Positions 30,076 through 39,069 of a stretch of 64,000 bases of DNA are shown here, one piece after another. The position numbers and the translations under genes were made by a program. Location of the stretch: the NCBI RefSeq assembly GCF_018613755.1, contig NZ_JAGGPP010000009.1:154430-218429 (forward strand), in the 5' to 3' direction. The notes under the pieces are model-generated. The model was not told the origin of the DNA, made no database searches, and saw only the letters and a program-made list of their open reading frames with translations. How positions within the stretch are numbered: the stretch's first letter is position 1; the number at the start of each line of letters is the position of its first letter. The DNA comes from Arthrobacter sp. ISL-72 (GTDB lineage Bacteria; Actinomycetota; Actinomycetes; Actinomycetales; Micrococcaceae).

Positions 30076-33000
30076 ATGACTTTTCATATTTCCTACCCCG
30101 CCGAGCTGCCGGTCTCCGAGCGCCGCGAGGACCTGATGGCGGCCATAGCTGCCAACCAGGTGACCATCATTGCCGGCGAGACCGGCTCCGGCAAGACCAC
30201 CCAGATCCCCAAGATGTGCCTGGAACTGGGCCTGGGCGACAACGGCCTGATCGGCCACACCCAGCCGCGCCGGCTTGCTGCCCGCACCGTGGCCGAACGC
30301 ATCGCCGAGGAACTCGGGGTGGACATCGGCCAGGAGGTGGGCTTCCAGGTCCGCTTCACGGGCGAGGTCAGCCGGTCCACCAAGGTCAAGCTCATGACCG
30401 ACGGCATCCTGCTGGCCGAGATCCAGCGCGACAAACTGCTGCGCAAATACAACGCCATCATCATCGACGAAGCCCACGAGCGCAGCCTCAACATCGACTT
30501 CATCCTGGGCTACCTCAAACGGATCCTGCCGCAGCGGCCGGACCTGAAGATCATCATCACCTCGGCCACCATCGATCCGGAACGCTTCGCCAAGCACTTC
30601 GGCAGCGATGAGGATCCCGCACCGATCATCGAGGTGTCCGGCCGGACGTTCCCTGTGGAAATCCGGTACCGGCCGCTTTCCCAGCCGGCGGGCGGCCCGT
30701 CAGCCGACGATGACGAGGACAACGCCTCCGACGACGAACTCGAGGAGGACCGGGACCCGCTCGACGCCGTCTGCGACGCCGTCGACGAACTGGCCCTCGA
30801 GGCCCCGGGCGACATCCTGATCTTCTTCTCCGGCGAGCGCGAAATCCGCGACGCCGCCGAGGCCCTCAATGCCCGGATCCAGTCCAACCGGCGGCTGGCC
30901 GGCGCCGAGGTCCTTCCCCTCTTCGCCCGCCTGAGCCTGCAGGAACAGCACAAGGTCTTCCACCCGGGCAGCAAGCGGCGAATCGTGCTGGCCACCAACG
31001 TCGCGGAAACGTCCCTCACCGTTCCGGGCATCAAGTACGTGGTGGACACAGGCACAGCGCGCATCTCGCGTTACTCGCACCGCACCAAGGTGCAGCGGCT
31101 GCCCATCGAACGCGTGTCCCAGGCCTCGGCCAACCAACGGTCCGGCCGCTGCGGCCGCGTCTCCGACGGCATCGCCATCCGGCTGTATTCGGAAGAGGAC
31201 TTCGAGTCCAGGCCGCTGTTCACGGATCCGGAGATCCTGCGCACCAACCTTGCGGCCGTCATCCTGCAGATGACCGCGATGGGCGTTGCCCGCGGCCCCA
31301 AGGACGTGGAAAACTTTCCGTTCGTGGAACCGCCGGACTCGCGCGCCATCAACGACGGCGTGACGCTCCTCCGGGAGCTCGGCGCCCTGAGCACGGCGCT
31401 CCCGCAGGAACAAACTGTCGACGGCGGCCTGCGCCCCCGTGCCGGCGACCGCAACGGTGCTGCCCGCTCCAAGGCTGCCGCAGGAAGAAACGGCGGCGGG
31501 CTGACCGCCGTCGGGCAGCAGCTTGCCCAACTGCCCGTGGACCCGAGGCTCGGCAGGATGATCGTGGAGTCCGGCAAACGCGGCTGCGTCCGCGAAGTGA
31601 TGATCCTCGCCGCCGCGCTGACGATTCAGGACCCGCGCGAGCGCCCAACCGATAAGCAGCAGCTCGCCGCGGAAAAGCACGCACGCTTCCGGGACGAAAA
31701 CTCGGACTTCACCGGCTACCTCAACCTCTGGAACTTCCTCCAGGAGAAGCAGCAGGAACTGTCCTCCACGCAGTTCCGGCGCCTGTGTCGGACCGAATTC
31801 ATCAACTACCTCCGGGTCCGAGAATGGCAAGACCTGTTCGCCCAGCTCCGCCAGCTGGCACGGCCGCTGGGCATCAGCCTGGACAACAAGCGCCTTACCG
31901 ACCCGGTCGGCAACCACGAGGGCATCCACATCAGCCTGCTCTCCGGCCTGCTCAGCCACATCGGCATCCTCGACGAGCGCAAACGCGAGTACGCCGGCGC
32001 GCGCGGCAGCCGCTTCGCGATCTTCCCCGGCTCAGCTTTGTTCAAGAAGTCCACCACATTCGTGATGGCCGCGGAACTCGTGGAGACCAGCCGGCTCTGG
32101 GCGCGCGTCGCGGCGAAGTTTGACCCGCTCTGGGCCGAACAGGTGGCACCGGACCTCGTCAAGCGCAGCTACAGCGAGCCGCACTGGTCCAAGAAAATGG
32201 GCGCGGTGATGGCCCACGAGAAAGTCACCCTCTACGGGGTGCCCATCATCCCCAGCCGCCGGGTTAACTACGGCCGGGTGGACCCGGAGCTATCGCGCGA
32301 ACTGTTCATCCGGCATGCCCTCGTGGAGGGCGACTGGCAGACTCACCACAAGTTCTTCCACCGGAACCGCGCCCTGCTGAACGAAATCGAGGAACTCGAG
32401 GCCAGGATGCGGCGCCGGGACATCCTGGTGGACGACCAGGCCCTGTTCGAGTTCTACGATGCACGGATCGGCCAGGATGTGGTGTCCGAGCGCCACTTCG
32501 ACAAGTGGTGGAAGGAGGCACGGCAGCAGGATCCCACGCTGCTCGACTTCGACCAGTCGCTGCTGATCAGTGGGGACGCCGACGCCCTTGACGACTCCGC
32601 CTACCCCAAGACGTGGCTGCACAAAGGCTTTGAGCTGCCGCTTAGCTACGAATTCCATCCGGTGGCTCCGGGTTCACCGCCCAACCCGTCCGACGGCGTC
32701 ACCGCCGAGGTCCCGGTGCTCTTCCTGAACCAGCTCGACGATGCCGCGTTCCGCTGGCTCATTCCGGGCCAGCGCGCGGAACTCGTTGCGGCCCTGATCA
32801 AGTCACTGCCCAAGCAGGTGCGGAAGAACTTCGTGCCCGCTCCGGACGTCGCCCGCCAGGCCGTGGCCGCCCTCGAGGCGGACTTCAACCCGGCCACCGA
32901 TGAACTGGAGCCTTCGCTGGAGCTGGCACTGCGCCGGATCCGAGGACAGATCATTCCACCCGGGTCCTGGAACTGGGATGCGGTACCGCCCCACCTCCGG

Positions 33001-34098
33001 GTGACTTTCCGCGTGGTCGATTCCAAGGGCAAAGTGCTGGATGAAGGCAAGGACCTTGCGGCGCTGCAGGAACGGCTGGCGCCAGCCACGCGGCGGGCAA
33101 TAGCCGAATCGCTAGGGGCAACGCCGGGTACGGCCGCGCCCAGGGGATCCAAGGCGGGTCAGGCCAGGCAGGTCCCGAAGACCGCGGGCGCCGTGCCCAC
33201 CCAGGATGGAGCGGTGGCACCGGGCTTTGCGGAGAAGTCGGGCCTAACCGATTGGACCTTCGGTACCGTGCAGCGGCAGGTTCAGGGCACGGTGAAGGGA
33301 CACACCGTCACCGGGTACCCCGCGTTGGTGGATGAAGGCACGGCCGTTGCCCTCCGGCTGTTCCAGACGGCGTCCGAACAGGAGCAGTCCATGCGCGCCG
33401 GCGTCATCCGCCTGCTCGCGCTGAAGGTTCCCGCGCCGGACCGCTATGTCCTGGAGCACCTGAACAACACCGAGAAGCTGACGTTCAGCCAGAACCCGCA
33501 CGGATCGGTGTCGGCCCTGATCGCGGACTGCGCACTGGCCGCGATCGACAAGCTCACACCGGCGGAACTGCCGTGGGACGAGGCGTCGTTCAAAGCACTG
33601 TATGAGCAGGTCCGGGCTGAGCTGATCGACACGGTGTTCACGGTGACCGCCGTTGTCGAACGGATCCTTGCCAGCACGCGCCGGATCGAAAGGCAGCTCA
33701 GGGGCCGCTCCAGCCTGGCCCTGATCAGTGCGCTGAACGACGTGAAGAGCCAGCTCGAGCAGCTCGTCTTCCCCGGCTTTGTGGCACGCACGGGCTACGC
33801 CCAGCTCAGCCAGCTGCCGCGCTATCTGGCCGCCATTGAAAAACGGCTGGAAAAGCTTCCCGGCAATGTCCAGCGCGACGCCCTGAACATTGCCATTGTC
33901 CAGGGACTGGAAGACGACTACGACGACGCCGTCTCGGCGCTGCTGCCCGGCCGCCGTGCGGGCGCCGAGCTGACCCAGGTGCGTTGGATGATTGAGGAAC
34001 TGCGCGTGAGCCTCTTCGCCGTCGAGCTGGGAACGGCGTACTCCGTCTCGGAGAAGCGCATCCGGGCGGTGCTGAACAAGGCGCTGGCCCCGGCGTAG
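30076..34098 (+). CDS. hrpA: DEAH-box ATP-dependent RNA helicase HrpA
   Basis: The 1340-residue helicase has Gly-Glu-Thr-Gly-Ser-Gly-Lys-Thr near residue 34, Asp-Glu-Ala-His near 130, Ser-Ala-Thr near 165 and the motif VI Gln-Arg-x-Gly-Arg-Cys-Gly-Arg. A winged-helix/HA2 domain, an OB fold and the long C-terminal DUF3418-type region typical of bacterial HrpA follow. An acidic insert (Asp-Asp-Asp-Glu-Asp then Asp-Asp-Glu-Leu-Glu-Glu) sits between the two RecA lobes near residue 215. In E. coli HrpA rescues stalled or collided ribosomes. A TAGACT -10 lies ten bases before the ATG, giving a very short leader. Confidence 0.95.
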   Translation: MTFHISYPAELPVSERREDLMAAIAANQVTIIAGETGSGKTTQIPKMCLELGLGDNGLIGHTQPRRLAARTVAERIAEELGVDIGQEVGFQVRFTGEVSRSTKVKLMTDGILLAEIQRDKLLRKYNAIIIDEAHERSLNIDFILGYLKRILPQRPDLKIIITSATIDPERFAKHFGSDEDPAPIIEVSGRTFPVEIRYRPLSQPAGGPSADDDEDNASDDELEEDRDPLDAVCDAVDELALEAPGDILIFFSGEREIRDAAEALNARIQSNRRLAGAEVLPLFARLSLQEQHKVFHPGSKRRIVLATNVAETSLTVPGIKYVVDTGTARISRYSHRTKVQRLPIERVSQASANQRSGRCGRVSDGIAIRLYSEEDFESRPLFTDPEILRTNLAAVILQMTAMGVARGPKDVENFPFVEPPDSRAINDGVTLLRELGALSTALPQEQTVDGGLRPRAGDRNGAARSKAAAGRNGGGLTAVGQQLAQLPVDPRLGRMIVESGKRGCVREVMILAAALTIQDPRERPTDKQQLAAEKHARFRDENSDFTGYLNLWNFLQEKQQELSSTQFRRLCRTEFINYLRVREWQDLFAQLRQLARPLGISLDNKRLTDPVGNHEGIHISLLSGLLSHIGILDERKREYAGARGSRFAIFPGSALFKKSTTFVMAAELVETSRLWARVAAKFDPLWAEQVAPDLVKRSYSEPHWSKKMGAVMAHEKVTLYGVPIIPSRRVNYGRVDPELSRELFIRHALVEGDWQTHHKFFHRNRALLNEIEELEARMRRRDILVDDQALFEFYDARIGQDVVSERHFDKWWKEARQQDPTLLDFDQSLLISGDADALDDSAYPKTWLHKGFELPLSYEFHPVAPGSPPNPSDGVTAEVPVLFLNQLDDAAFRWLIPGQRAELVAALIKSLPKQVRKNFVPAPDVARQAVAALEADFNPATDELEPSLELALRRIRGQIIPPGSWNWDAVPPHLRVTFRVVDSKGKVLDEGKDLAALQERLAPATRRAIAESLGATPGTAAPRGSKAGQARQVPKTAGAVPTQDGAVAPGFAEKSGLTDWTFGTVQRQVQGTVKGHTVTGYPALVDEGTAVALRLFQTASEQEQSMRAGVIRLLALKVPAPDRYVLEHLNNTEKLTFSQNPHGSVSALIADCALAAIDKLTPAELPWDEASFKALYEQVRAELIDTVFTVTAVVERILASTRRIERQLRGRSSLALISALNDVKSQLEQLVFPGFVARTGYAQLSQLPRYLAAIEKRLEKLPGNVQRDALNIAIVQGLEDDYDDAVSALLPGRRAGAELTQVRWMIEELRVSLFAVELGTAYSVSEKRIRAVLNKALAPA

Positions 34099-34107
34099 GC
34101 CGCCGGG

Positions 34108-34536
34108 TCAGGACGCGGGAACGTGCCCGCCGTGCCCGGCCTGGCGGAGTCCTTCGCGCAGCTTCTCGGCATTGGCGTCCAGCCGTGCCGGGTCCGGGTT
34201 ATGGTCCGCCGAAGCGAAGTCGTAGTCGGCCATGGAGTTGGAGGGCCACACGTGGACGTGGAGGTGGTTGACCTCGTATCCGGCCACAATCAACCCGGCG
34301 CGCGCGGCATCAAAAACATCCACCTGGACAGCACCGATCTTCCGGGCCACCTCCATCACCCGGGCAAGGAGCGCCGGCGGAGCGTCCGTCCAGCGGTCCA
34401 CTTCCTCGGTGGGAACCACCAGCGTGTGGCCGTCAGCAAGCGGCCCCATGGTCAGGAACGCCACAACGTCCTCGTCCCGCCAGACAAACCGTCCGGGGAT
34501 CTCGCCGTTGATGATCTTGGTGAAAACGGTGCTCAT
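34108..34536 (-). CDS. HIT-family nucleotide hydrolase/transferase
   Basis: The 142-residue protein has the histidine triad His-Leu-His-Val-His-Val-Trp-Pro near residue 92, and begins Phe-Thr-Lys-Ile-Ile-Asn-Gly-Glu-Ile-Pro-Gly, the usual HINT-branch start. Such enzymes hydrolyse AMP-N-linked or dinucleotide substrates. Its ATG overlaps the stop of the alcohol dehydrogenase gene (ATGA), so the two are co-translated though no functional link is evident. It is convergent with hrpA, 9 bases away. Confidence 0.92.
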   Translation of the reverse strand: MSTVFTKIINGEIPGRFVWRDEDVVAFLTMGPLADGHTLVVPTEEVDRWTDAPPALLARVMEVARKIGAVQVDVFDAARAGLIVAGYEVNHLHVHVWPSNSMADYDFASADHNPDPARLDANAEKLREGLRQAGHGGHVPAS

Positions 34537-35672
34537 GCGTCTGCCTTTTCCGAGGGGTTGCCGAGGGTGCTGGTGTCCAGGACAAAACGATACTTGACGT
34601 CCCCGGCCACCATGCGGTCATACGCCTCGTTGAGCCGGTCCGCGCCCACCACCTCGACATCGGAGACAACGCCGTGTTCAGCGCAGAAGTCCAGCATCTC
34701 CTGGGTCTCGGCGATCCCTCCGATGAGGGAACCCGCATAGGCGATCCGGCGCCGGATCAGCGCGCCGGGGTTCACCGGCGGCATGGCATCGGACGGCAGG
34801 CCCAGCTGGAAGAGAGCTCCGTCCCGGCGGAGGGTCCGGAAATAAGGGTTGAGGTCGTGCGGCGCCGCGACGGTGTCGATGATGACATCGATGCTCCGGT
34901 TCGCAGCTTCCATCGACGCCTCGTCGCGGGAAAGGATGACGTGGTCCGCACCCAGTTCGCGGGCGGCGGCAACCTTCGCTTCGGACGTGGTGAACACCTT
35001 CACCTCGGCGCCCATGGCTTTGGCGAGCTTCACGGCCATGTGGCCCAGTCCGCCCAGGCCCACCACGCCCACAACGTCCCCGGCTTCGACGTCGAAGTGC
35101 CGTAGCGGGGAATACGTGGTGATGCCGGCGCACAGCAGCGGCGCGGCGGCAGCCGGGTCCAGGCTTTCCGGAACCCGCAGGACGTAGCGGCGGTCCACCA
35201 CCACCGACGTGGCGTAGCCGCCCTGGGTGACCGTGTCGCCGTTGCGCGCATCCACTGCACCATAGGTTCCGGTGATGCTGTTTTCGCAGTACTGCTCGAG
35301 GCCGTCCAGGCAGCTGTCGCATTCCCGGCAGGAATCCACCATGCAGCCCACGCCCACGAGCTCACCCGGGGCAAAGTCGTCCACGGCGGCCCCCACACGG
35401 CTGACGCGGCCGACGATCTCGTGGCCGGGCACCAGCGGGTACTTCTGCGTGCCCCACTCGCCGCGTGTCGCGTGCACGTCCGAATGGCACAGTCCGCAGA
35501 ACTCGATGGCGATCTCGACGTCGTCGTCCTTGGGAGCCCTGCGGGCAACGGTCAGCGGAACCAGGCCGCTGTCACCGGCTGTGGCGCCGTAGGCCGCCGC
35601 GAGCTGCGGGCCTGAAGCGGGGGCGGGGAGCGGCTTGGCGAGGGGCGGCGGTACGGGGCGTCCTGGAGTCAT
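34533..35672 (-). CDS. Zinc-dependent NAD(P) alcohol dehydrogenase, cinnamyl-alcohol-dehydrogenase type
   Basis: The 379-residue enzyme has the catalytic zinc ligands Cys in Cys-Gly-Leu-Cys-His-Ser-Asp, the Gly-His-Glu motif and a later Cys (Leu-Leu-Cys-Ala-Gly-Ile-Thr). The structural zinc site is Cys-Arg-Glu-Cys-Asp-Ser-Cys with Tyr-Cys. The Rossmann motif is Gly-Leu-Gly-Gly-Leu-Gly-His. This is the CAD/YahK subgroup that reduces many aldehydes, usually with NADPH. A Pro-rich 25-residue N-terminal extension is unusual. A -10 six bases before the ATG suggests that the start is real and leaderless. Confidence 0.92.
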   Translation of the reverse strand: MTPGRPVPPPLAKPLPAPASGPQLAAAYGATAGDSGLVPLTVARRAPKDDDVEIAIEFCGLCHSDVHATRGEWGTQKYPLVPGHEIVGRVSRVGAAVDDFAPGELVGVGCMVDSCRECDSCLDGLEQYCENSITGTYGAVDARNGDTVTQGGYATSVVVDRRYVLRVPESLDPAAAAPLLCAGITTYSPLRHFDVEAGDVVGVVGLGGLGHMAVKLAKAMGAEVKVFTTSEAKVAAARELGADHVILSRDEASMEAANRSIDVIIDTVAAPHDLNPYFRTLRRDGALFQLGLPSDAMPPVNPGALIRRRIAYAGSLIGGIAETQEMLDFCAEHGVVSDVEVVGADRLNEAYDRMVAGDVKYRFVLDTSTLGNPSEKADA

Positions 35673-35678
35673 GCCTCG

Positions 35679-35684
35679 ACGCTA
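35679..35684 (-). promoter_or_regulatory. -10 element of the alcohol dehydrogenase gene, leaderless start
   Basis: TAGCGT on the minus strand lies exactly six bases before the ATG, which predicts transcription starting at the start codon. Confidence 0.5.
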
Positions 35685-35695
35685 CCTCCGCCCCT

Positions 35696-35735
35696 GGCAA
35701 CTGTTCCAATCCGCCCGGCCCGGCAACTGTTCCAA
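35696..35735. repeat. Direct 14-base repeats upstream of the alcohol dehydrogenase gene
   Basis: GGCAACTGTTCCAA occurs at 35696-35709 and again at 35722-35735, 26 bases apart. The proximal copy covers the expected -35 zone of the promoter. Tandem identical sites of this size are typical of a transcription-factor binding region. Confidence 0.75.
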
Positions 35736-35777
35736 GTCCGGGCGGGGCACACGGGCTCGGGCATATCGGGCTCGGGC

Positions 35778-36614
35778 TTACGGGGCCGCTCCGGTGGCTA
35801 CGGGGTTGGCGGGGTCATTGGACCACTGCGAATACGAGCCGGGATACAACGCCGCAGGGAACCCGGCGATTTCCAGGGCGGCGATCTCGTGCGCAGCCGT
35901 CACTCCCGAGCCGCAGTAGACGGCCGTTGGCACGTCCGCCCGCACACCGAGGGCGGTAAAACGCCCGCGAAGCTCCTCCGGCGGCAGGAACCGCCCGTCG
36001 CTGCCGATGTTTTCCGCCGTCGGAGCACTCACAGCGCCCGGAATATGCCCCGCCCGCGGATCCACCGGTTCAATCTCGCCCCGGTAGCGTTCACCCGCCC
36101 GCGCGTCCAGCAGCACGCCCCGGTCCGGCCACTGCGCGGCCTGCATGGTATCAATCACGGGCATCGCGCCGCCGTTCAGCGTGACGTCCCCCAACGAGGC
36201 CTGCTCGAGGCCGCCTTCCACGGCGTAGCCGGCCGCACGCCAGGCGGCCAGGCCGCCGTCGAGCAGGTAAACGGTTGAAAGACCGGCCTCACGCAGCATC
36301 CACCAGAGCCTTGCGGCCGCGGTACTGCCCGTATCGTCATAGGCAACCACGACGTCGTTGTTCCGGATGCCCCAGCACCTCGCCGATTCCTGGAACTGCT
36401 GCAGCGGCGGCAGCGGATGCCTGCCCTCGCGCGGAGCCGCCGGCCCCGCCAGCTGCGTGGGCAGGTCGACATACACCGCGCCGGGAATGTGGGCCAGAAG
36501 GTAGTGCTCGCGGCCGTGGGGATCGCCCAGGGCCCAGCGCACATCCAGCAGAACGGTACGCTCGCCGGAGGTCATCCGGCGGTTAAGGGCGGACACGTCC
36601 ATCAGGGGGTTCAT
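35778..36614 (-). CDS. 3-mercaptopyruvate-type sulfurtransferase (tandem rhodanese)
   Basis: The 278-residue protein has two rhodanese domains (about residues 3-130 and 155-275). The catalytic Cys234 is in Cys-Gly-Ser-Gly-Val-Thr-Ala, the loop form of 3-mercaptopyruvate sulfurtransferases rather than thiosulfate rhodaneses. It moves sulfane sulfur to thiol or cyanide acceptors. The ATG at 36614 has an AAAGGAG ribosome binding site; a longer reading in the same frame lacks one. It is divergent from a cysteine desulfhydrase-like gene with a 75-base shared promoter zone. Confidence 0.9.
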   Translation of the reverse strand: MNPLMDVSALNRRMTSGERTVLLDVRWALGDPHGREHYLLAHIPGAVYVDLPTQLAGPAAPREGRHPLPPLQQFQESARCWGIRNNDVVVAYDDTGSTAAARLWWMLREAGLSTVYLLDGGLAAWRAAGYAVEGGLEQASLGDVTLNGGAMPVIDTMQAAQWPDRGVLLDARAGERYRGEIEPVDPRAGHIPGAVSAPTAENIGSDGRFLPPEELRGRFTALGVRADVPTAVYCGSGVTAAHEIAALEIAGFPAALYPGSYSQWSNDPANPVATGAAP

Positions 36615-36677
36615 CAAATCTCCTTTGGTTCGGATGAGGGCGATTCCAACTGTAGCCGTGCTGCCGCGCGTCCCGGG

Positions 36678-36683
36678 TAGGCT
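36678..36683 (+). promoter_or_regulatory. -10 element of the cds1-like gene, leaderless start
   Basis: TAGGCT is followed by exactly six bases and then the GTG of the downstream gene, so a leaderless transcript is predicted and the start at 36690 is favoured. Confidence 0.55.
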
Positions 36684-36689
36684 GAGTCG

Positions 36690-37784
36690 GTGAGCAGAGC
36701 AGGTAACCGTGTGAGCCGCCAGGAGCGCGCCTGGGCGGATGAAGCCGTCCGCAGGATCAACGCCGAAAACAACAGGTCGGCGGACACCCACTTGTACTCG
36801 GTCCCGCTGCCGGAGCACTGGGGCGTGCAGCTGTACCTAAAGGACGAATCCACACACCGCTCCGGAAGCCTGAAGCACCGGCTGGCGCGGTCGCTGTTCC
36901 TGTTCGGCCTGGTCAACGGCTGGATCCGCGAAGACACCACCATCGTGGAAGCCTCCAGCGGCAGCACGGCCGTCTCCGAGGCCTACTTCGCCCAGCTTCT
37001 GAACTTGCCGTTCATTGCCGTGATGACCCGCACCACCAGCCCTGAGAAGATCGCCCTGATCGAGCAGTTCGGCGGGTCCTGCCTCCTGGTGGAGCACGCC
37101 TCGGAGGTCTACGCCGCCGCAGAGGAAGTGGCCCGGACTGCCGGCGGACATTACATGGATCAGTTCACCTACGCCGAGCGGGCCACGGACTGGCGCGGGA
37201 ACAACAACATCGCCGAATCCATCTTCCAGCAACTGTCGCTCGAAGAGCACCCGGTCCCCCGGTGGATAGTGGTGGGCGCCGGCACGGGCGGCACCAGCGC
37301 CACCATCGGCCGCTATCTCCGCTACCACCGGCACGATACCGATCTTGCCGTCGTGGACCCCGAAAACTCCGCCTTCTACCCCGGCTGGCGGGACGGCATC
37401 GCCGGTTTCAGCACCGGGATGCCGTCCCGGATTGAAGGCATCGGCCGGCCGCGGATGGAGCCCAGCTTTGTGCCCGCCGTGATCGACCACATGATCCAGG
37501 TGCCGGACGCGGCCTCGGTCGCCGCCATGCGGCACCTGCGGGACCTGGCCGGCCTGCATGCGGGACCGTCCACCGGAACCAACCTCTGGGGCGTGTGGCA
37601 GCTGATCGCCGGCATGATCGCGGAGGGCCGGCGGGGCAGCGTGGTCTCGCTGATGTGCGACGCCGGGGACCGTTACGCTGGCAGCTACTACAACACCGAC
37701 TGGCTGCAGACGAGGGGCCTGGATCCGAGGCCGCACGAGGCCGCCATCCGGGATTTCTTCGAATCGGGAACCTGGCCCGCCTAG
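36690..37784 (+). CDS. PLP-dependent cysteine desulfhydrase-like enzyme (Cds1-like)
   Basis: The 364-residue fold-type II PLP protein has the Schiff-base Lys62 in Ser-Gly-Ser-Leu-Lys-His-Arg, an Ala-Ser-Ser-Gly-Ser-Thr substrate loop near residue 90 and a phosphate-binding Gly-Ala-Gly-Thr-Gly-Gly-Thr near 195. It belongs to the branch of cysteine synthase-like proteins that includes mycobacterial Cds1, which splits cysteine to H2S, pyruvate and ammonia. No C-terminal CBS domain is present. The divergent sulfurtransferase gene supports a role in sulfide handling. True synthase activity cannot be excluded from sequence. Confidence 0.8.
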   Translation: MSRAGNRVSRQERAWADEAVRRINAENNRSADTHLYSVPLPEHWGVQLYLKDESTHRSGSLKHRLARSLFLFGLVNGWIREDTTIVEASSGSTAVSEAYFAQLLNLPFIAVMTRTTSPEKIALIEQFGGSCLLVEHASEVYAAAEEVARTAGGHYMDQFTYAERATDWRGNNNIAESIFQQLSLEEHPVPRWIVVGAGTGGTSATIGRYLRYHRHDTDLAVVDPENSAFYPGWRDGIAGFSTGMPSRIEGIGRPRMEPSFVPAVIDHMIQVPDAASVAAMRHLRDLAGLHAGPSTGTNLWGVWQLIAGMIAEGRRGSVVSLMCDAGDRYAGSYYNTDWLQTRGLDPRPHEAAIRDFFESGTWPA

Positions 37785-37829
37785 GCCTCCCCGGGTCCAG
37801 GCCCTCGCACTGTCCAGGCCTCGCGGAGT

Positions 37830-38486
37830 CTAGACCTCCACAGAGTCGCCGCTGGAAAGGTGCCTGTATTCGGTGCCGTATTTCGCGCCCAGCCGCTTCA
37901 CGTGCTTTTCAATGAGTCCGAGCCCGGTGTCGTTGAGCAGGGCGTCATGGATGGGAAACGCTTTGGGGGCACGGACCCCGATGACAAAGTCCACCACCTC
38001 GGCCACCTTGTTCCAGGGCGCATGCACCGGCACCAGGAGGGTCCGGACGCTGAGGCCGTCCGGAATCACGAACGAGTCCCCCGGGTGGTAGACGTTGGAA
38101 TCGATCAGGTACCCGATGTTGGCCACTACCGGAATCTGGGGATGGATCAGTGCGTGCTGCCCGCCGAATGTGCGGACCTCGAAGCCGGCGGCGGTGAACG
38201 TTGAGCCGGGTTCCACGTCCTGGATCCGGGAGTCTGCAAAAGGTGCCTCGGAGCGCAGCTTCGCGGCCACTCCCGCGGGGGCAAAGACCTGGAGTGACGC
38301 ATTGCCTTCCAGGGCTGACACCACGGCGGGAACATCCACGTGGTCGTCGTGTTCATGGGTGATCAGGACGGCCCCGGCCGCGTCGAGGGCCTGGCCGGTT
38401 TCTGAGAACGTGCCGGGATCCAGCACCAGCACCTGGCCGTCCTTCTCAAGCCGGATACAGGCGTGGGTGTATTTAGTCAGCTTCAT
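37830..38486 (-). CDS. Metallo-beta-lactamase-fold hydrolase
   Basis: This 218-residue protein has the metal motif Thr-His-Glu-His-Asp-Asp-His-Val-Asp near residue 43 and later conserved His and Asp residues (Gly-Gly-Gln-His-Ala; His-Pro-Gly-Asp-Ser), the layout of the UlaG/YtnP-like MBL group. It is cytoplasmic with no signal sequence. It sits alone between convergent and divergent neighbours. A TAGGCT -10 lies six bases ahead of the ATG. Substrate not known. Confidence 0.85.
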   Translation of the reverse strand: MKLTKYTHACIRLEKDGQVLVLDPGTFSETGQALDAAGAVLITHEHDDHVDVPAVVSALEGNASLQVFAPAGVAAKLRSEAPFADSRIQDVEPGSTFTAAGFEVRTFGGQHALIHPQIPVVANIGYLIDSNVYHPGDSFVIPDGLSVRTLLVPVHAPWNKVAEVVDFVIGVRAPKAFPIHDALLNDTGLGLIEKHVKRLGAKYGTEYRHLSSGDSVEV

Positions 38487-38492
38487 GGAGCC

Positions 38493-38498
38493 AGCCTA
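38493..38498 (-). promoter_or_regulatory. -10 element of the metallo-hydrolase gene, leaderless start
   Basis: TAGGCT on the minus strand is separated from the ATG by GGCTCC, six bases, which predicts a leaderless mRNA. Confidence 0.55.
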
Positions 38499-38582
38499 GG
38501 GTGGGCCGCACGGCAGTGTCCATGAAGCCCCGGCTGGTAATCTTGGACATTGCCAACACCCCTTAGGGAAGCGAGTCATTCC

Positions 38583-39047
38583 ATGGCCCACGGCGCCAAA
38601 GCCGACGACACCAAGCTATCCGCCCCGCCTTCCTCCGGCGGCAAGGAGCAGCGTGTCACCAAGCAGCGACTCGCTGTGAGCGCCGCCCTGGACGAGCTGC
38701 ACGACTTCGTCAGCACCCAGGAGCTCTACCGGATCCTGCAGAACCAGGGCACGTCGGTGTCACTCGCTACTGCCTATCGGATCCTGCAGTCGCTCGCCGA
38801 CGACGGGCTGGTGGATGTGCTGCGGAACGGCGAAGGCGAGGCCGTCTACCGGAGGTGCGCCGTAACTGGCCACCATCATCACCTGCTGTGCCGCAACTGC
38901 GGCAAGGCGGTGGAAGTGGAAGCACCCGCCGTCGAGACCTGGGCCGCGCGGACTGCCGCGGAGCACGGCTACACCGAAGTGGCCCATACCGTTGAGATCT
39001 ACGGCCTGTGCCCGGACTGCACCGCGCGGAAGGCTGCGGCGACCTAG
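38583..39047 (+). CDS. zur: Fur-family zinc uptake regulator Zur
   Basis: The 154-residue Fur-family repressor has a winged helix with Ser-Leu-Ala-Thr-Ala-Tyr-Arg-Ile-Leu, a His-rich sensor stretch at His97-His100, and two CxxC pairs (Cys103/Cys106 and Cys143/Cys146) for structural zinc. The gene ends 22 bases from the convergent znuB stop, so a zinc-sensing role is far more likely than iron. The predicted operator is the 39-base palindrome upstream of znuA. A short polar N-terminal extension (about 20 residues) precedes the DNA-binding domain. Confidence 0.9.
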   Translation: MAHGAKADDTKLSAPPSSGGKEQRVTKQRLAVSAALDELHDFVSTQELYRILQNQGTSVSLATAYRILQSLADDGLVDVLRNGEGEAVYRRCAVTGHHHHLLCRNCGKAVEVEAPAVETWAARTAAEHGYTEVAHTVEIYGLCPDCTARKAAAT

Positions 39048-39069
39048 GCGCCAGCCCGCGACCGGGGCG

